Positions 42,513 to 50,360 of a stretch of 64,000 bases of DNA are shown here, in pieces. The stretch covers positions 2,400,540-2,464,539 of the forward strand of contig NZ_CP026378.1 of assembly GCF_002953215.1 (NCBI RefSeq), given 5' to 3'. How positions within the stretch are numbered: position 1 is the first letter of the stretch; each line of letters opens with the position of its first letter. Both the position numbers and the translations under genes were made by a program. This DNA is from Mixta calida (GTDB taxonomy: Bacteria; Pseudomonadota; Gammaproteobacteria; Enterobacterales; Enterobacteriaceae). The notes under the pieces were generated by a model. It saw nothing but the letters and a program-made list of their open reading frames with translations. It made no database searches and was not told where the DNA came from.

Positions 42513-44192
42513 TCAGGCGGCAGGCGCTTTGCTTATCTCGTCGCGCAACGCGCGGCGCAGAATTTTGCCAACGTTGGTTTTCGGCAGGTCGTCACGGAAT
42601 TCGACAATCTTCGGCACCTTGTAGCCGGTCAGGTGACGACGGCAGTGAGCGATCAGCTCCTCTTTGGTCAGCCCAGGATCTTTTTTCACGATGCAGATTT
42701 TAACCGCTTCACCGGAGAGGTCGCTGGGCACGCCGATCGCCGCCGCTTCGCGCACTTTCGGATGCTGCATCACCACATCCTCGATTTCATTGGGGTAGAC
42801 ATTGAAGCCGGAGACCAGAATCATATCCTTTTTACGATCGACGATGCGTAAAAAGCCCTCTTCATCGACGGTCACGATATCGCCGCTGTAGAGCCAGCCA
42901 TCTTTCAGCACTTCTTCGGTGGCATCAGGCCGCTGCCAGTAACCGATCATCACCTGCGGGCCTTTGATGCAAAGCTCGCCCGGCTGCCCTTCTGCCACTT
43001 CAAGGCCGTTATCATCCACCAGCTTAATATCGGTCGAGGGTACCGGCAGGCCGATGCTGCCGTTATGACAGGTAATATCGTAAGGATTGACCGACACCAG
43101 CGGCGAGCACTCGGTCAGGCCGTAACCTTCCAGCAGATAGTGGCCGGTCAGCTTTTCCCAGCGCTCCGCTACCGCCTTCTGTACCGACATGCCGCCACCG
43201 GCAGACAGGCGCAGCGTAGAAAAATCGAGTTGCTGGAACTGTTTGTCATTCAGCAGCGCATTAAACAGCGTGTTGACGCCGGTAATCGCGGTAAAAGGAT
43301 ATCTGCTTAGCTCTTTTACAAAGCCGGGAATATCGCGCGGATTGGTGATCAGCAGATTCTGGCCGCCCAGTTCGATAAACAGCAGGCAGTTCACGGTCAG
43401 CGCGAAGATGTGATAGAGCGGCAAAGCCGTCACCACCAGCTCTTTGCCGTCGCGCAGCAGCGAACCATAGGTGGCTTTAGTCTGTTCGAGATTGGCCTGC
43501 ATATTGCGGTGCGTCAGCATTGCCCCTTTGGCGATGCCGGTAGTGCCGCCGGTGTACTGCAAAAAGGCGAGATCGTCGTTGAAGATAGCGGGTCTGATAT
43601 AGCCCAGCTGTGCGCCCTGCTGCAATACGCTGCGGAAAGAGACCGCATCCGGCAGATTATATTTCGGCACCAGGCGCTTGATGTATTTCACCACGAAGTT
43701 GACCAGCGTGGCTTTCGCGGGCGAAAGCTGATCGCCCAGGCGCGTCAGAATAACGTGTTTAACCGGCGTCCTCGCCACCACTTTTTCCAGCGTGTGGGCG
43801 AAGTTAGAGACAATGACAATCGCTTTGGCGCCGCTGTCATTGAGCTGATGCTCCAGCTCGCGCGGCGTATAGAGCGGATTGACGTTCACCACTACCAACC
43901 CGGCGCGCAGCACGCCGAACAGCGCCACTGGATATTGCAGCAGGTTCGGCATCATAATGGCGACGCGATCGCCTTTGCTCAGTCCCAGCTTATGCTGGAG
44001 ATACGCGGCAAAAGCCCGGCTACGCTGCTCCAGCGTACGGAAACTCATCGACTGTCCCATATTGGTAAACGCGGGACGATCGGCGTAACGCTGGGACGCC
44101 TGTTCAAACAGATCGATAAGCGACGTATAACGATCGGCATCGATCTCGGCCGGAACATCGGCGGGGTAACGGTTCAGCCAGACCTTATTCAA
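42513..44192 (-). CDS. fadD: Long-chain fatty acyl-CoA ligase (UUG start)
   Basis: 559 aa from a TTG at 44192 ([13 protein letters not shown]), with a strong GAGGTGA ribosome binding site 5 bp upstream; this matches the E. coli N-terminus and length (561). ATG codons further upstream (44225, 44255) have no such site. AMP-binding motifs [16 protein letters not shown] and YGLTECSP, and the fatty-acid signature [20 protein letters not shown] (given by key residues), are present. It activates imported fatty acids at the inner membrane. Confidence 0.93.
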   Translation of the reverse strand: MNKVWLNRYPADVPAEIDADRYTSLIDLFEQASQRYADRPAFTNMGQSMSFRTLEQRSRAFAAYLQHKLGLSKGDRVAIMMPNLLQYPVALFGVLRAGLVVVNVNPLYTPRELEHQLNDSGAKAIVIVSNFAHTLEKVVARTPVKHVILTRLGDQLSPAKATLVNFVVKYIKRLVPKYNLPDAVSFRSVLQQGAQLGYIRPAIFNDDLAFLQYTGGTTGIAKGAMLTHRNMQANLEQTKATYGSLLRDGKELVVTALPLYHIFALTVNCLLFIELGGQNLLITNPRDIPGFVKELSRYPFTAITGVNTLFNALLNDKQFQQLDFSTLRLSAGGGMSVQKAVAERWEKLTGHYLLEGYGLTECSPLVSVNPYDITCHNGSIGLPVPSTDIKLVDDNGLEVAEGQPGELCIKGPQVMIGYWQRPDATEEVLKDGWLYSGDIVTVDEEGFLRIVDRKKDMILVSGFNVYPNEIEDVVMQHPKVREAAAIGVPSDLSGEAVKICIVKKDPGLTKEELIAHCRRHLTGYKVPKIVEFRDDLPKTNVGKILRRALRDEISKAPAA

Positions 44193-44271
44193 GGATTCAC
44201 CTCGGAAATCATATTTATTCGCCATCGCAGCCTCAGCGTTGCACACCGTTAACAATATTTTAACTCATTGT

Positions 44272-44295
44272 ACCAGTATGTCTGGTTCGCTGATT
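44272..44295. promoter_or_regulatory. candidate FadR operator upstream of fadD
   Basis: A palindrome ACCAG-TATGT-CTGGT (44272-44286) continues into TCTGGTTCGCTGATTT, which resembles the FadR consensus AGCTGGTCCGAYNTGTT at about 11 positions. It lies 80-100 bp upstream of the UUG. FadR is known to repress fadD in E. coli. Confidence 0.45.
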
Positions 44296-44342
44296 TCAGG
44301 CTGCGAAGCCCATCACTAAATTTTTATTGGCGTTAAAACGAA

Positions 44343-44375
44343 ACGGCCCGGTCACATCGCATGTGGCCGGGCCGT
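44343..44375 (-). terminator. yeaY terminator
   Basis: A 15-bp stem with one mismatch (44343-44357 with 44361-44375) and a 3-nt loop, 19 bp after the yeaY stop on the minus strand, then TTTCGTTTT. Confidence 0.8.
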
Positions 44376-44393
44376 CAACATCTGCCGCCGCGC

Positions 44394-44984
44394 TTATTCG
44401 GTGAGAATCGTCTGCACCTGCGCGGGACCGGTATTGTAATAACCCATCCAGGGATTTGGGCCCCAGTAGCCCGGATGATGCCGCGTCGGTCCATACCAGA
44501 TCCAGGGATCGATCGGCTGCGTCGGCATAATGACCTGCTGCTGTACGCGCCAGCGCTGGTAGCCGGTGACATCCACTACGATAAAGGTATAGCTGGCCTT
44601 GCCAATTTCCCCTTTCTCGCTGCCTTTAATCGTTCCGACGACCGTCACCATCTGGTTCGTGACATCGACCGGATCGATAAATCCGTTAACGTCCGCCCAG
44701 ATGCGGCCGACTGACGCGGCGCCCAGCCGGGGCCGCGCACTCTCATCCAGCGGTTGCGTGGCGATTTCAAGCCGCGTACGGCCGTCCAGGTTAGTCACCT
44801 TCACCACTTTGCCGCCGAAGCGGGCTTCCTGACCGACATAAAGCTGAGGCGCGTTCATTACGCGCAGCAGATCCTGCTGCGGCACAGGTGAACGACCTTT
44901 CACCGAGTCAGGAACGGTAACGCAGCCGCTCAGCAACAGCGCAGCCAAAACGATGGCTGACGCACTTATCAGATTTTTACGCAT
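44394..44984 (-). CDS. yeaY: Slp family outer membrane lipoprotein YeaY
   Basis: 196 aa from the ATG at 44984, which has CTGGAGAAAG upstream. Lipoprotein signal with lipobox LLSGC (Cys at about 21). The Slp domain covers the next 130 residues; the tail is rich in Trp, Tyr, Pro and Gly ([19 protein letters not shown]). E. coli YeaY is a sigma-E target; role unknown. Confidence 0.92.
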   Translation of the reverse strand: MRKNLISASAIVLAALLLSGCVTVPDSVKGRSPVPQQDLLRVMNAPQLYVGQEARFGGKVVKVTNLDGRTRLEIATQPLDESARPRLGAASVGRIWADVNGFIDPVDVTNQMVTVVGTIKGSEKGEIGKASYTFIVVDVTGYQRWRVQQQVIMPTQPIDPWIWYGPTRHHPGYWGPNPWMGYYNTGPAQVQTILTE

Positions 44985-45042
44985 AGCTTTCTCCAGCAAC
45001 CTGCCAGATTAGACTATTACCTAATAAATAAGTTGCCGCCAG

Positions 45043-45744
45043 CTATGCGCGCCCCGGCAATTTTTTCCATGTCACTTCGTTGCGCAGATAGGTTGGTTCG
45101 GCCTGCTCCGGCGGCAACGCTTTGCCCTGTTGCCAGAGCTGTTGCGCCAGCGCCAGCATCGCTTCCGCCGTCGGCAACGTCACGTCGCTTGCCAGCAGCG
45201 TCAGCGGGCTTTCCGCCGCCAGATTCGGCCAGGCCTGCCAGCCGGTGCCAACGGTGGTCCATTCGCCTGATAGCTGCTGCATGCGCGCCAGCGCCGCCTC
45301 AGGCTTCAGCACGGCTTCGCTCTCTTCGCCGCGCCATGCGCCATCTTCCTCACGCTGATATTCCGCCCAGTAGACTTCGCCCATGCGCGCGTCGATCGCC
45401 GCCAGCACGCGCGTGGCGCCGTGACGCTGCCAGGCGGCTTCGGCCATGGTCATCAAGGTGGAAACGCCCAGCAGCGGCAGACTGGCGCCGAAGGCGAGCC
45501 CCTGCGCAATGCCGATGCCGATGCGCACGCCGGTAAAGCTGCCGGGACCGCGGCCAAACGCCAGCGCGTCCAGCTGCGTCAGCGCCAGCTGATGGCGCGT
45601 CAGCATCTCTTCCACCAGCGGCAGTATGCGCTGGGTGTGCTCACGCGCGCAGAGTTCAAAATGGGCGTCGACGACGCCGTCCAGCAATAGCGCTACCGAA
45701 CAGGCTTCGGTAGCCGTATCAAGAGCTAAAATTCGCGCGGACAT
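45043..45744 (-). CDS. tsaB: tRNA threonylcarbamoyladenosine protein TsaB
   Basis: 233 aa of the ASKHA fold ([16 protein letters not shown] at the N-terminus, [13 protein letters not shown] near 69-81). It partners with TsaD and TsaE in forming t6A37 in ANN-decoding tRNAs. Between yoaA and yeaY, as in E. coli. Confidence 0.95.
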   Translation of the reverse strand: MSARILALDTATEACSVALLLDGVVDAHFELCAREHTQRILPLVEEMLTRHQLALTQLDALAFGRGPGSFTGVRIGIGIAQGLAFGASLPLLGVSTLMTMAEAAWQRHGATRVLAAIDARMGEVYWAEYQREEDGAWRGEESEAVLKPEAALARMQQLSGEWTTVGTGWQAWPNLAAESPLTLLASDVTLPTAEAMLALAQQLWQQGKALPPEQAEPTYLRNEVTWKKLPGRA

Positions 45745-45800
45745 GACAACCTCAGGCGAGAAAATTTTTCGGCGCGCATCTTAGCACAGCCTGACGGGAA

Positions 45801-47711
45801 TTACTCATCATCAGACCGACGCAGAAAACGCGCCGCCTGCTGCAGATCGCGGGTGCGCGGCGTCGGCGGCAGGCTGTTAAGGAATACCGCGCCGTAAGGA
45901 CGCATCACCAGCCGGTTATCGCAAATTACCAGCACGCCGCGATCGTCCACGTCGCGAATCAGACGTCCTACGCCCTGCTTCAGCGTAATCACCGCGTCAG
46001 GAAGTTGAACGTCGTCAAACGGATCGCCGCCGCGCAGACGACAATCTTCCATCCGCGCCTTCAGCAGCGGATCGTCCGGCGAGGTGAACGGCAGTTTATC
46101 GATGATCACCAGCGAGAGCGCGTCGCCGCGCACGTCCACCCCTTCCCAGAAGCTGCTGGTCGCCACCAGCAGGGCGTTGCCCGCCTCGACGAACTGCTTC
46201 AGCAGCTGCGCCTTGCCGGTTTCGCCCTGCAACAGCACCGGCAGCGTCAGACTGGCGCGGAACTCCTCCGCCAGCGCGCGCATCATCTGATGGGAGGTGC
46301 AGAGGAAAAAACAGCGGCCGTTGTTGGCCTCAATCAGCGGCAGCAGACGCCGCGCCAGCTGACGCGCGCCGCCGGGTTGATTAGGCGACGGCAGATCGCG
46401 CGGCACGCAAAGCAGCGCCTGACGCGCGTAGTCAAAGGGGCTGTTCAGGATCATGCTCTGCGCTTTGTGCACGCCCAGGCGGTCTTTAAAGTGGGTCATT
46501 TGCTCATTTACCGCCAGCGTGGCGGAGGTGAAAACCCAGGCGGCGGGACGTTCGTCCATCACTTCGCGGAAACGCTCGGCCACCGAGAGCGGCGTCAGCG
46601 CCAGCACGAAGTGGCGCGAGCTGCATTCATACCAGTAGCTAAAACCCGGCTCGTTAATATTTTTTAAGCGTTTCAGACGGCTGCGGTAGAGCGACGCGCG
46701 ATCGAAGGCGGCGTCCAGCAGCGCCGAGCGCCCCAACGACATCTTCGCCACGTCGTAGCAGAGCTCCAGCGCATCATCCAGCAGCGTCAGCGCCCGCTGC
46801 ACGTCGCGGTCGGCCAGCACCTCGCGCAGATTGCCGCGGAATCCCGGCTCGCCCAGCGCCAGGCGAAAATCCTGCGCGCTTTGCGCCAGTCGATCGGCTG
46901 ATTTTTGCAGTTGCTGCACGTCACGCACCTCGGTGCGATAGGCGATGATGATATCCTTCGCCAGATCCAGCAGCTGACGGCTGGTGAGCTGCTGGCCAAA
47001 ATACTGGCTGGCGATATCCGGCACCTGATGCGCCTCGTCGAAGATCATCACGTCCGCTTCCGGGATCAGTTCGGCGAAGCCGCTCTCTTTCACCACCATA
47101 TCTGCCAGAAACAGATGATGGTTGACCACCACCACGTCGGCGTCCATTGCCCGACGACGCGCTTTCACTACAAAGCACTCTTTATAAAGCGGGCAATCGT
47201 TGCCCAGGCAGTTATCGTTCGTGCTGGTGACCAGCGGCCAGATGGCGCTGTCTTCCGCCACGCCGCCGCAGTTGCTGATATCGCCGTCTTGCGTTTCGCT
47301 GGCCCAGCTGCGCAGATAAACCAGATCGCTGAGCGTCTGCACGTTCAGCTCGCCGCCGGTCATCGCCTGCTGTTCCAGACGTTCCAGGCAAAGATAGTTG
47401 GATCGCCCTTTCAGCAATGCGGTTTTGCCTTTGTAATCCAGCGCCCGCGCCACGCCCGGCAGGTCGCGGCTGTAAAGCTGATCCTGAAGCGCTTTCGAAC
47501 CGGTGGAAATGATCGCCTTTTTCCCGGCGCGCAGCACCGGCGCCAGATAGGCGTAGGTTTTACCCGTACCCGTGCCCGCTTCGACCACCAGTTCGCTACG
47601 CTGTTCTATCGCCTGCGCGACCGCCGCCGCCATCTGCTGCTGCGCTTCGCGCGGCCTGAAGCCGGGTATTGCCTGCGCAAGAGCGCCATCGGCTGCAAAA
47701 TCGTCTGCCAC
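45801..47711 (-). CDS. yoaA: YoaA, DinG/XPD-like Fe-S DNA helicase
   Basis: 636 aa, the E. coli length. Walker A EAGTGTGKT near residue 41-49, DEAH box (FDEAHQVPD) and helicase motif VI GVGRLIRD. Cysteines in LCLERLE, SNCGG, NCLGNDC and ECF can hold the 4Fe-4S cluster. In E. coli YoaA binds the HolC clamp-loader subunit and helps repair replication damage. It is divergent from the yoaB remnant. Confidence 0.95.
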   Translation of the reverse strand: MADDFAADGALAQAIPGFRPREAQQQMAAAVAQAIEQRSELVVEAGTGTGKTYAYLAPVLRAGKKAIISTGSKALQDQLYSRDLPGVARALDYKGKTALLKGRSNYLCLERLEQQAMTGGELNVQTLSDLVYLRSWASETQDGDISNCGGVAEDSAIWPLVTSTNDNCLGNDCPLYKECFVVKARRRAMDADVVVVNHHLFLADMVVKESGFAELIPEADVMIFDEAHQVPDIASQYFGQQLTSRQLLDLAKDIIIAYRTEVRDVQQLQKSADRLAQSAQDFRLALGEPGFRGNLREVLADRDVQRALTLLDDALELCYDVAKMSLGRSALLDAAFDRASLYRSRLKRLKNINEPGFSYWYECSSRHFVLALTPLSVAERFREVMDERPAAWVFTSATLAVNEQMTHFKDRLGVHKAQSMILNSPFDYARQALLCVPRDLPSPNQPGGARQLARRLLPLIEANNGRCFFLCTSHQMMRALAEEFRASLTLPVLLQGETGKAQLLKQFVEAGNALLVATSSFWEGVDVRGDALSLVIIDKLPFTSPDDPLLKARMEDCRLRGGDPFDDVQLPDAVITLKQGVGRLIRDVDDRGVLVICDNRLVMRPYGAVFLNSLPPTPRTRDLQQAARFLRRSDDE

Positions 47712-47841
47712 ATATCCTCACTGGTCGCGTTAAAACGGCCTGATTATGTCAGCATTCCCACGCGGTCTCTACAACAGATGACAGCGCAGGGCTAACTGTG
47801 CCAGGCTAACGGCGTCAAAAAATGGAATAAGGAAGCTCGCT

Positions 47842-47910
47842 ATGTCTGTTACCCGTATCGATCCTGAACACCGCATGTCGGAAGCGGCAATTTACCATTT
47901 AGTTCAATAA
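47842..47910 (+). pseudogene. yoaB: yoaB (RidA family) 5' fragment cut by prophage
   Basis: The ATG at 47842 begins MSVTRIDPEHRMSEA, matching the N-terminus of YoaB (E. coli MTIVRIDAEARWSD). After about codon 16 the frame runs into unrelated sequence and stops at 47910. The position divergent from yoaA is the yoaB locus. RidA proteins deaminate reactive enamines and imines. The rest of the gene may lie beyond the far end of the prophage, outside the window. Confidence 0.85.
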
Positions 47911-48012
47911 ATTACCCTATATCTGCCGCGCTCACACGCCCCGCGATGCGAAAACATGCAAAGCTTTGGCAAAGGTCACAAAGCCCTGCATGTCCCAAAT
48001 TTGTCTCACCTC
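47885..48012. other. prophage left border region
   Basis: The yoaB/phage junction is AT-rich (AATTTACC at 47889-47896 and AAATTACC at 47909-47916 form near-direct repeats). Then ACATGCA and TGCATGT (about 47954 and 47986) form an inverted repeat around three spaced CAAAG motifs. These could be core or arm sites of the phage attachment site, but without the other end the core cannot be defined. No gene is seen here. Confidence 0.45.
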
Positions 48013-49329
48013 TTACTCAGCACTTTCTGGTCTCTCTTCCGGCGGAGTTCCCTTCTCCGGCATCTGCAGGCGGATATCTATCCAGCTGGTAAGGGGCACG
48101 TCTATCAATGGCCCTTTCGTCAGTACGATTTCACCATCATCACTGAGCATGTACTTGCGCTTATAGAGACGAACGGTAATGCCACCGCTTTCGGTCTCTT
48201 CCGCTTCGACAATCCCCATATCACCAGAGCCCATCGGGTCACGCGGTGGCGACAGCTGCCAGCCTTCTTTTGCCAGTCCCAGCGAACCAGTCAGAGCATA
48301 AACGCCAACGTCCATACGCGTAATTGTAATTCCAGCTGCTTCTGAGTTGCGCGTGCCAGCACCGCACCATTCAAAATCCATTTCATCTATATCTGCCCGC
48401 TGGCTCTCTTCCTGAGATTTAACGATTCGGGCAACAGGTGAGGCAGCTTTCAGCGTGCCGTCTGCGGCGCGGGTTGTATTTAGCGTTCCGTACAGCGTGT
48501 TAAGCATCCGAGCGCCATTGCTTTTACGGATTGTTCTGGCTCTGGCTATACAGTCACTGCCGATAAAGATTTGGTGGATGAGATCGCTTGAGTATGCTCC
48601 GTTAAATGTTACGCCATAGGATTGCCCCAGATCTGGGTCCTGATTACCTCCGCCATACCTCCATGCCCCGGTTACAGCTGGCAATGTGCCATGGCTCGCT
48701 GACACGTATCCAGAGTCGGCAATGCCGCCAAGGCCATAATCCCCCTCAGTAAGTACACTGCCAGTACCTACGGTGTCCTTTACTGCTGCCGACCCTAATC
48801 CCAGGTTTTTTCTGGCCGTTGCTGCATCTTTAGCGCCAGTACCTCCCTGTGCAACAGAAATAGCAGTCGTCAGGGCGGACAGTGACGTAATATCGTTGTT
48901 ATCACCTTTAGCCGCTTTGTTATTGAGCAATGCGGTAATAGCACTCCATGCCGGGCCTGTAAATTGACTGCCATCCGGCAACGTTACCGTTATATTTCCC
49001 GTTCCGCTGAAAACCTGCTGCCAGTTGGCTTTATCCAGATTCATTCCACGAATGGCTTTAGCCACATCGGCGGCAACTTGCGCAGTAATTCCGACAAGCG
49101 TTGCGTTTGGCACTGGCGTCCATGCAAGGCCGGTTGTGGTAGGACCGTTATAAGCGGCTGCCAGAGTTAATCCGGTATTAGATTCAACAGATTTAACGCC
49201 GAGCGTATAGGTTACCCCGCCCACAACAGCGACCAGAAAATCATTTGCTGCTAATTCCGTGGTGAATGATGTGCCGGTACCAGTAACGGCAGCTGAGTTG
49301 TTTGTTAGCTTGATAGTGCCTGCTGGCAT
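48013..49329 (-). CDS. tail fibre protein
   Basis: 438 aa. The N-terminal third (MPAGTIKLTNNSAAVTGTGT, then WTPVPNATLVGITAQVAADV) is like phage particle-attached fibre domains. The middle has the fibre repeat VAQGGTGAKDAATARKNLGL. The C-terminal part (DVGVYALTGSLGLAKEGWQL, RLYKRKY) resembles the lambdoid tail fibre C-terminal domain. It is the last late gene before the border; no fibre chaperone follows. Role: host-surface binding. Confidence 0.8.
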   Translation of the reverse strand: MPAGTIKLTNNSAAVTGTGTSFTTELAANDFLVAVVGGVTYTLGVKSVESNTGLTLAAAYNGPTTTGLAWTPVPNATLVGITAQVAADVAKAIRGMNLDKANWQQVFSGTGNITVTLPDGSQFTGPAWSAITALLNNKAAKGDNNDITSLSALTTAISVAQGGTGAKDAATARKNLGLGSAAVKDTVGTGSVLTEGDYGLGGIADSGYVSASHGTLPAVTGAWRYGGGNQDPDLGQSYGVTFNGAYSSDLIHQIFIGSDCIARARTIRKSNGARMLNTLYGTLNTTRAADGTLKAASPVARIVKSQEESQRADIDEMDFEWCGAGTRNSEAAGITITRMDVGVYALTGSLGLAKEGWQLSPPRDPMGSGDMGIVEAEETESGGITVRLYKRKYMLSDDGEIVLTKGPLIDVPLTSWIDIRLQMPEKGTPPEERPESAE

Positions 49330-49352
49330 AATTATCTCCGTGCACTAAATGA

Positions 49353-50360
49353 TTAATTAAAATAATGTGAGGCATCAAGTACGATTAATGGCAAGGTCAT
49401 GTTTGGAAATTCAGGCTGATAGTAATCAGTGTACCAGTTTGCTAATAATCTTCCCCTTGTCGCCCCGACACTCGATCCATTCATCATGAGACCCTTTGAC
49501 CATATTTCCCATGATTCACCGCCATTTATGGCATTACCCTGCAAACCATAAACGCCAAGAGGAACCAATGGTCTTGCGATTCCAGTATTAACAACGCCGC
49601 CAGAATTAAAATTAACGGTGTTCTTGTAAAACATTGGAATATAATTTGAATTGTAAGTGCACTGACCTGATGAATTAAAAATATAAAGACCATAATCAGG
49701 CATTGTTAAATTGAATCCGTTACTGAATATCGCAATGTTAATTGTTACTGTGGTATTCCTAACATAAACCGTCTTGTTTGTACTGACATATTCAACCGAT
49801 GCCCCTGAGTTGCTCCAGTTACCGAACACAGAACAATTATCCCTGCCTGGTATGTTAGTTGGAACTGTCCATGATTGGTTATTACCCAGCGTGATAGTGG
49901 TTCGATACACACAAAACCCCGCCTTCGTGGCATTCGTTATGGCAGAAAAATCAGATGAATCAGGAAGGTAAAGACCATACGTTCCCGTTCCTGTTGCTGA
50001 TGTCTCATAAACGTCATAAAGTAAATTTCCATCCTTACTTATTAGTGGAATCCCGGCAGTATCACCTGTCAGACTTATTATTACATTAGATCCTGACATG
50101 GAAATACTTTTAGTAATTGAAGCCCACACAGCAAGTGAAGGCCCAAAGTCCTGAAAAAATTCCCCAGGATGAACCGGAACAACAACCAATGTGCTTCCGC
50201 TTGATTTCTCCGTTATATTTGTCGTTACTGTCAGACTACCTCCTGCTCCGACAGATATTGATAACCTGCGTAAAAATGTCAGAGATCTGGCCCCTCCTTG
50301 GGCCAGGTTGAAGTAAGTTTTCCCGTTGTCATTCGTTATCCAAAGTCCCGCTTCTGCCAT
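49353..50360 (-). CDS. tail tip-associated protein of unknown function, AT-rich
   Basis: 335 aa, starting MAEAGLWITNDNGKTYFNLA, with its ATG overlapping the gpJ stop (TAATG). It is rich in Ser, Thr, Asn and Gly, with beta-prone stretches and few charges; no signal or membrane segment. The base composition is visibly more AT-rich than gpJ or the fibre gene on either side. The place after gpJ and the coupling make a tip or receptor-binding role likely. I do not recognise a catalytic domain. Confidence 0.65.
   Translation of the reverse strand: MAEAGLWITNDNGKTYFNLAQGGARSLTFLRRLSISVGAGGSLTVTTNITEKSSGSTLVVVPVHPGEFFQDFGPSLAVWASITKSISMSGSNVIISLTGDTAGIPLISKDGNLLYDVYETSATGTGTYGLYLPDSSDFSAITNATKAGFCVYRTTITLGNNQSWTVPTNIPGRDNCSVFGNWSNSGASVEYVSTNKTVYVRNTTVTINIAIFSNGFNLTMPDYGLYIFNSSGQCTYNSNYIPMFYKNTVNFNSGGVVNTGIARPLVPLGVYGLQGNAINGGESWEIWSKGLMMNGSSVGATRGRLLANWYTDYYQPEFPNMTLPLIVLDASHYFN

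Noticed and set aside
47885-47920. dif/XerCD-type integration site
   Set aside because: The junction does not resemble the dif consensus, and the locus is yoaB rather than the terminus dif site.
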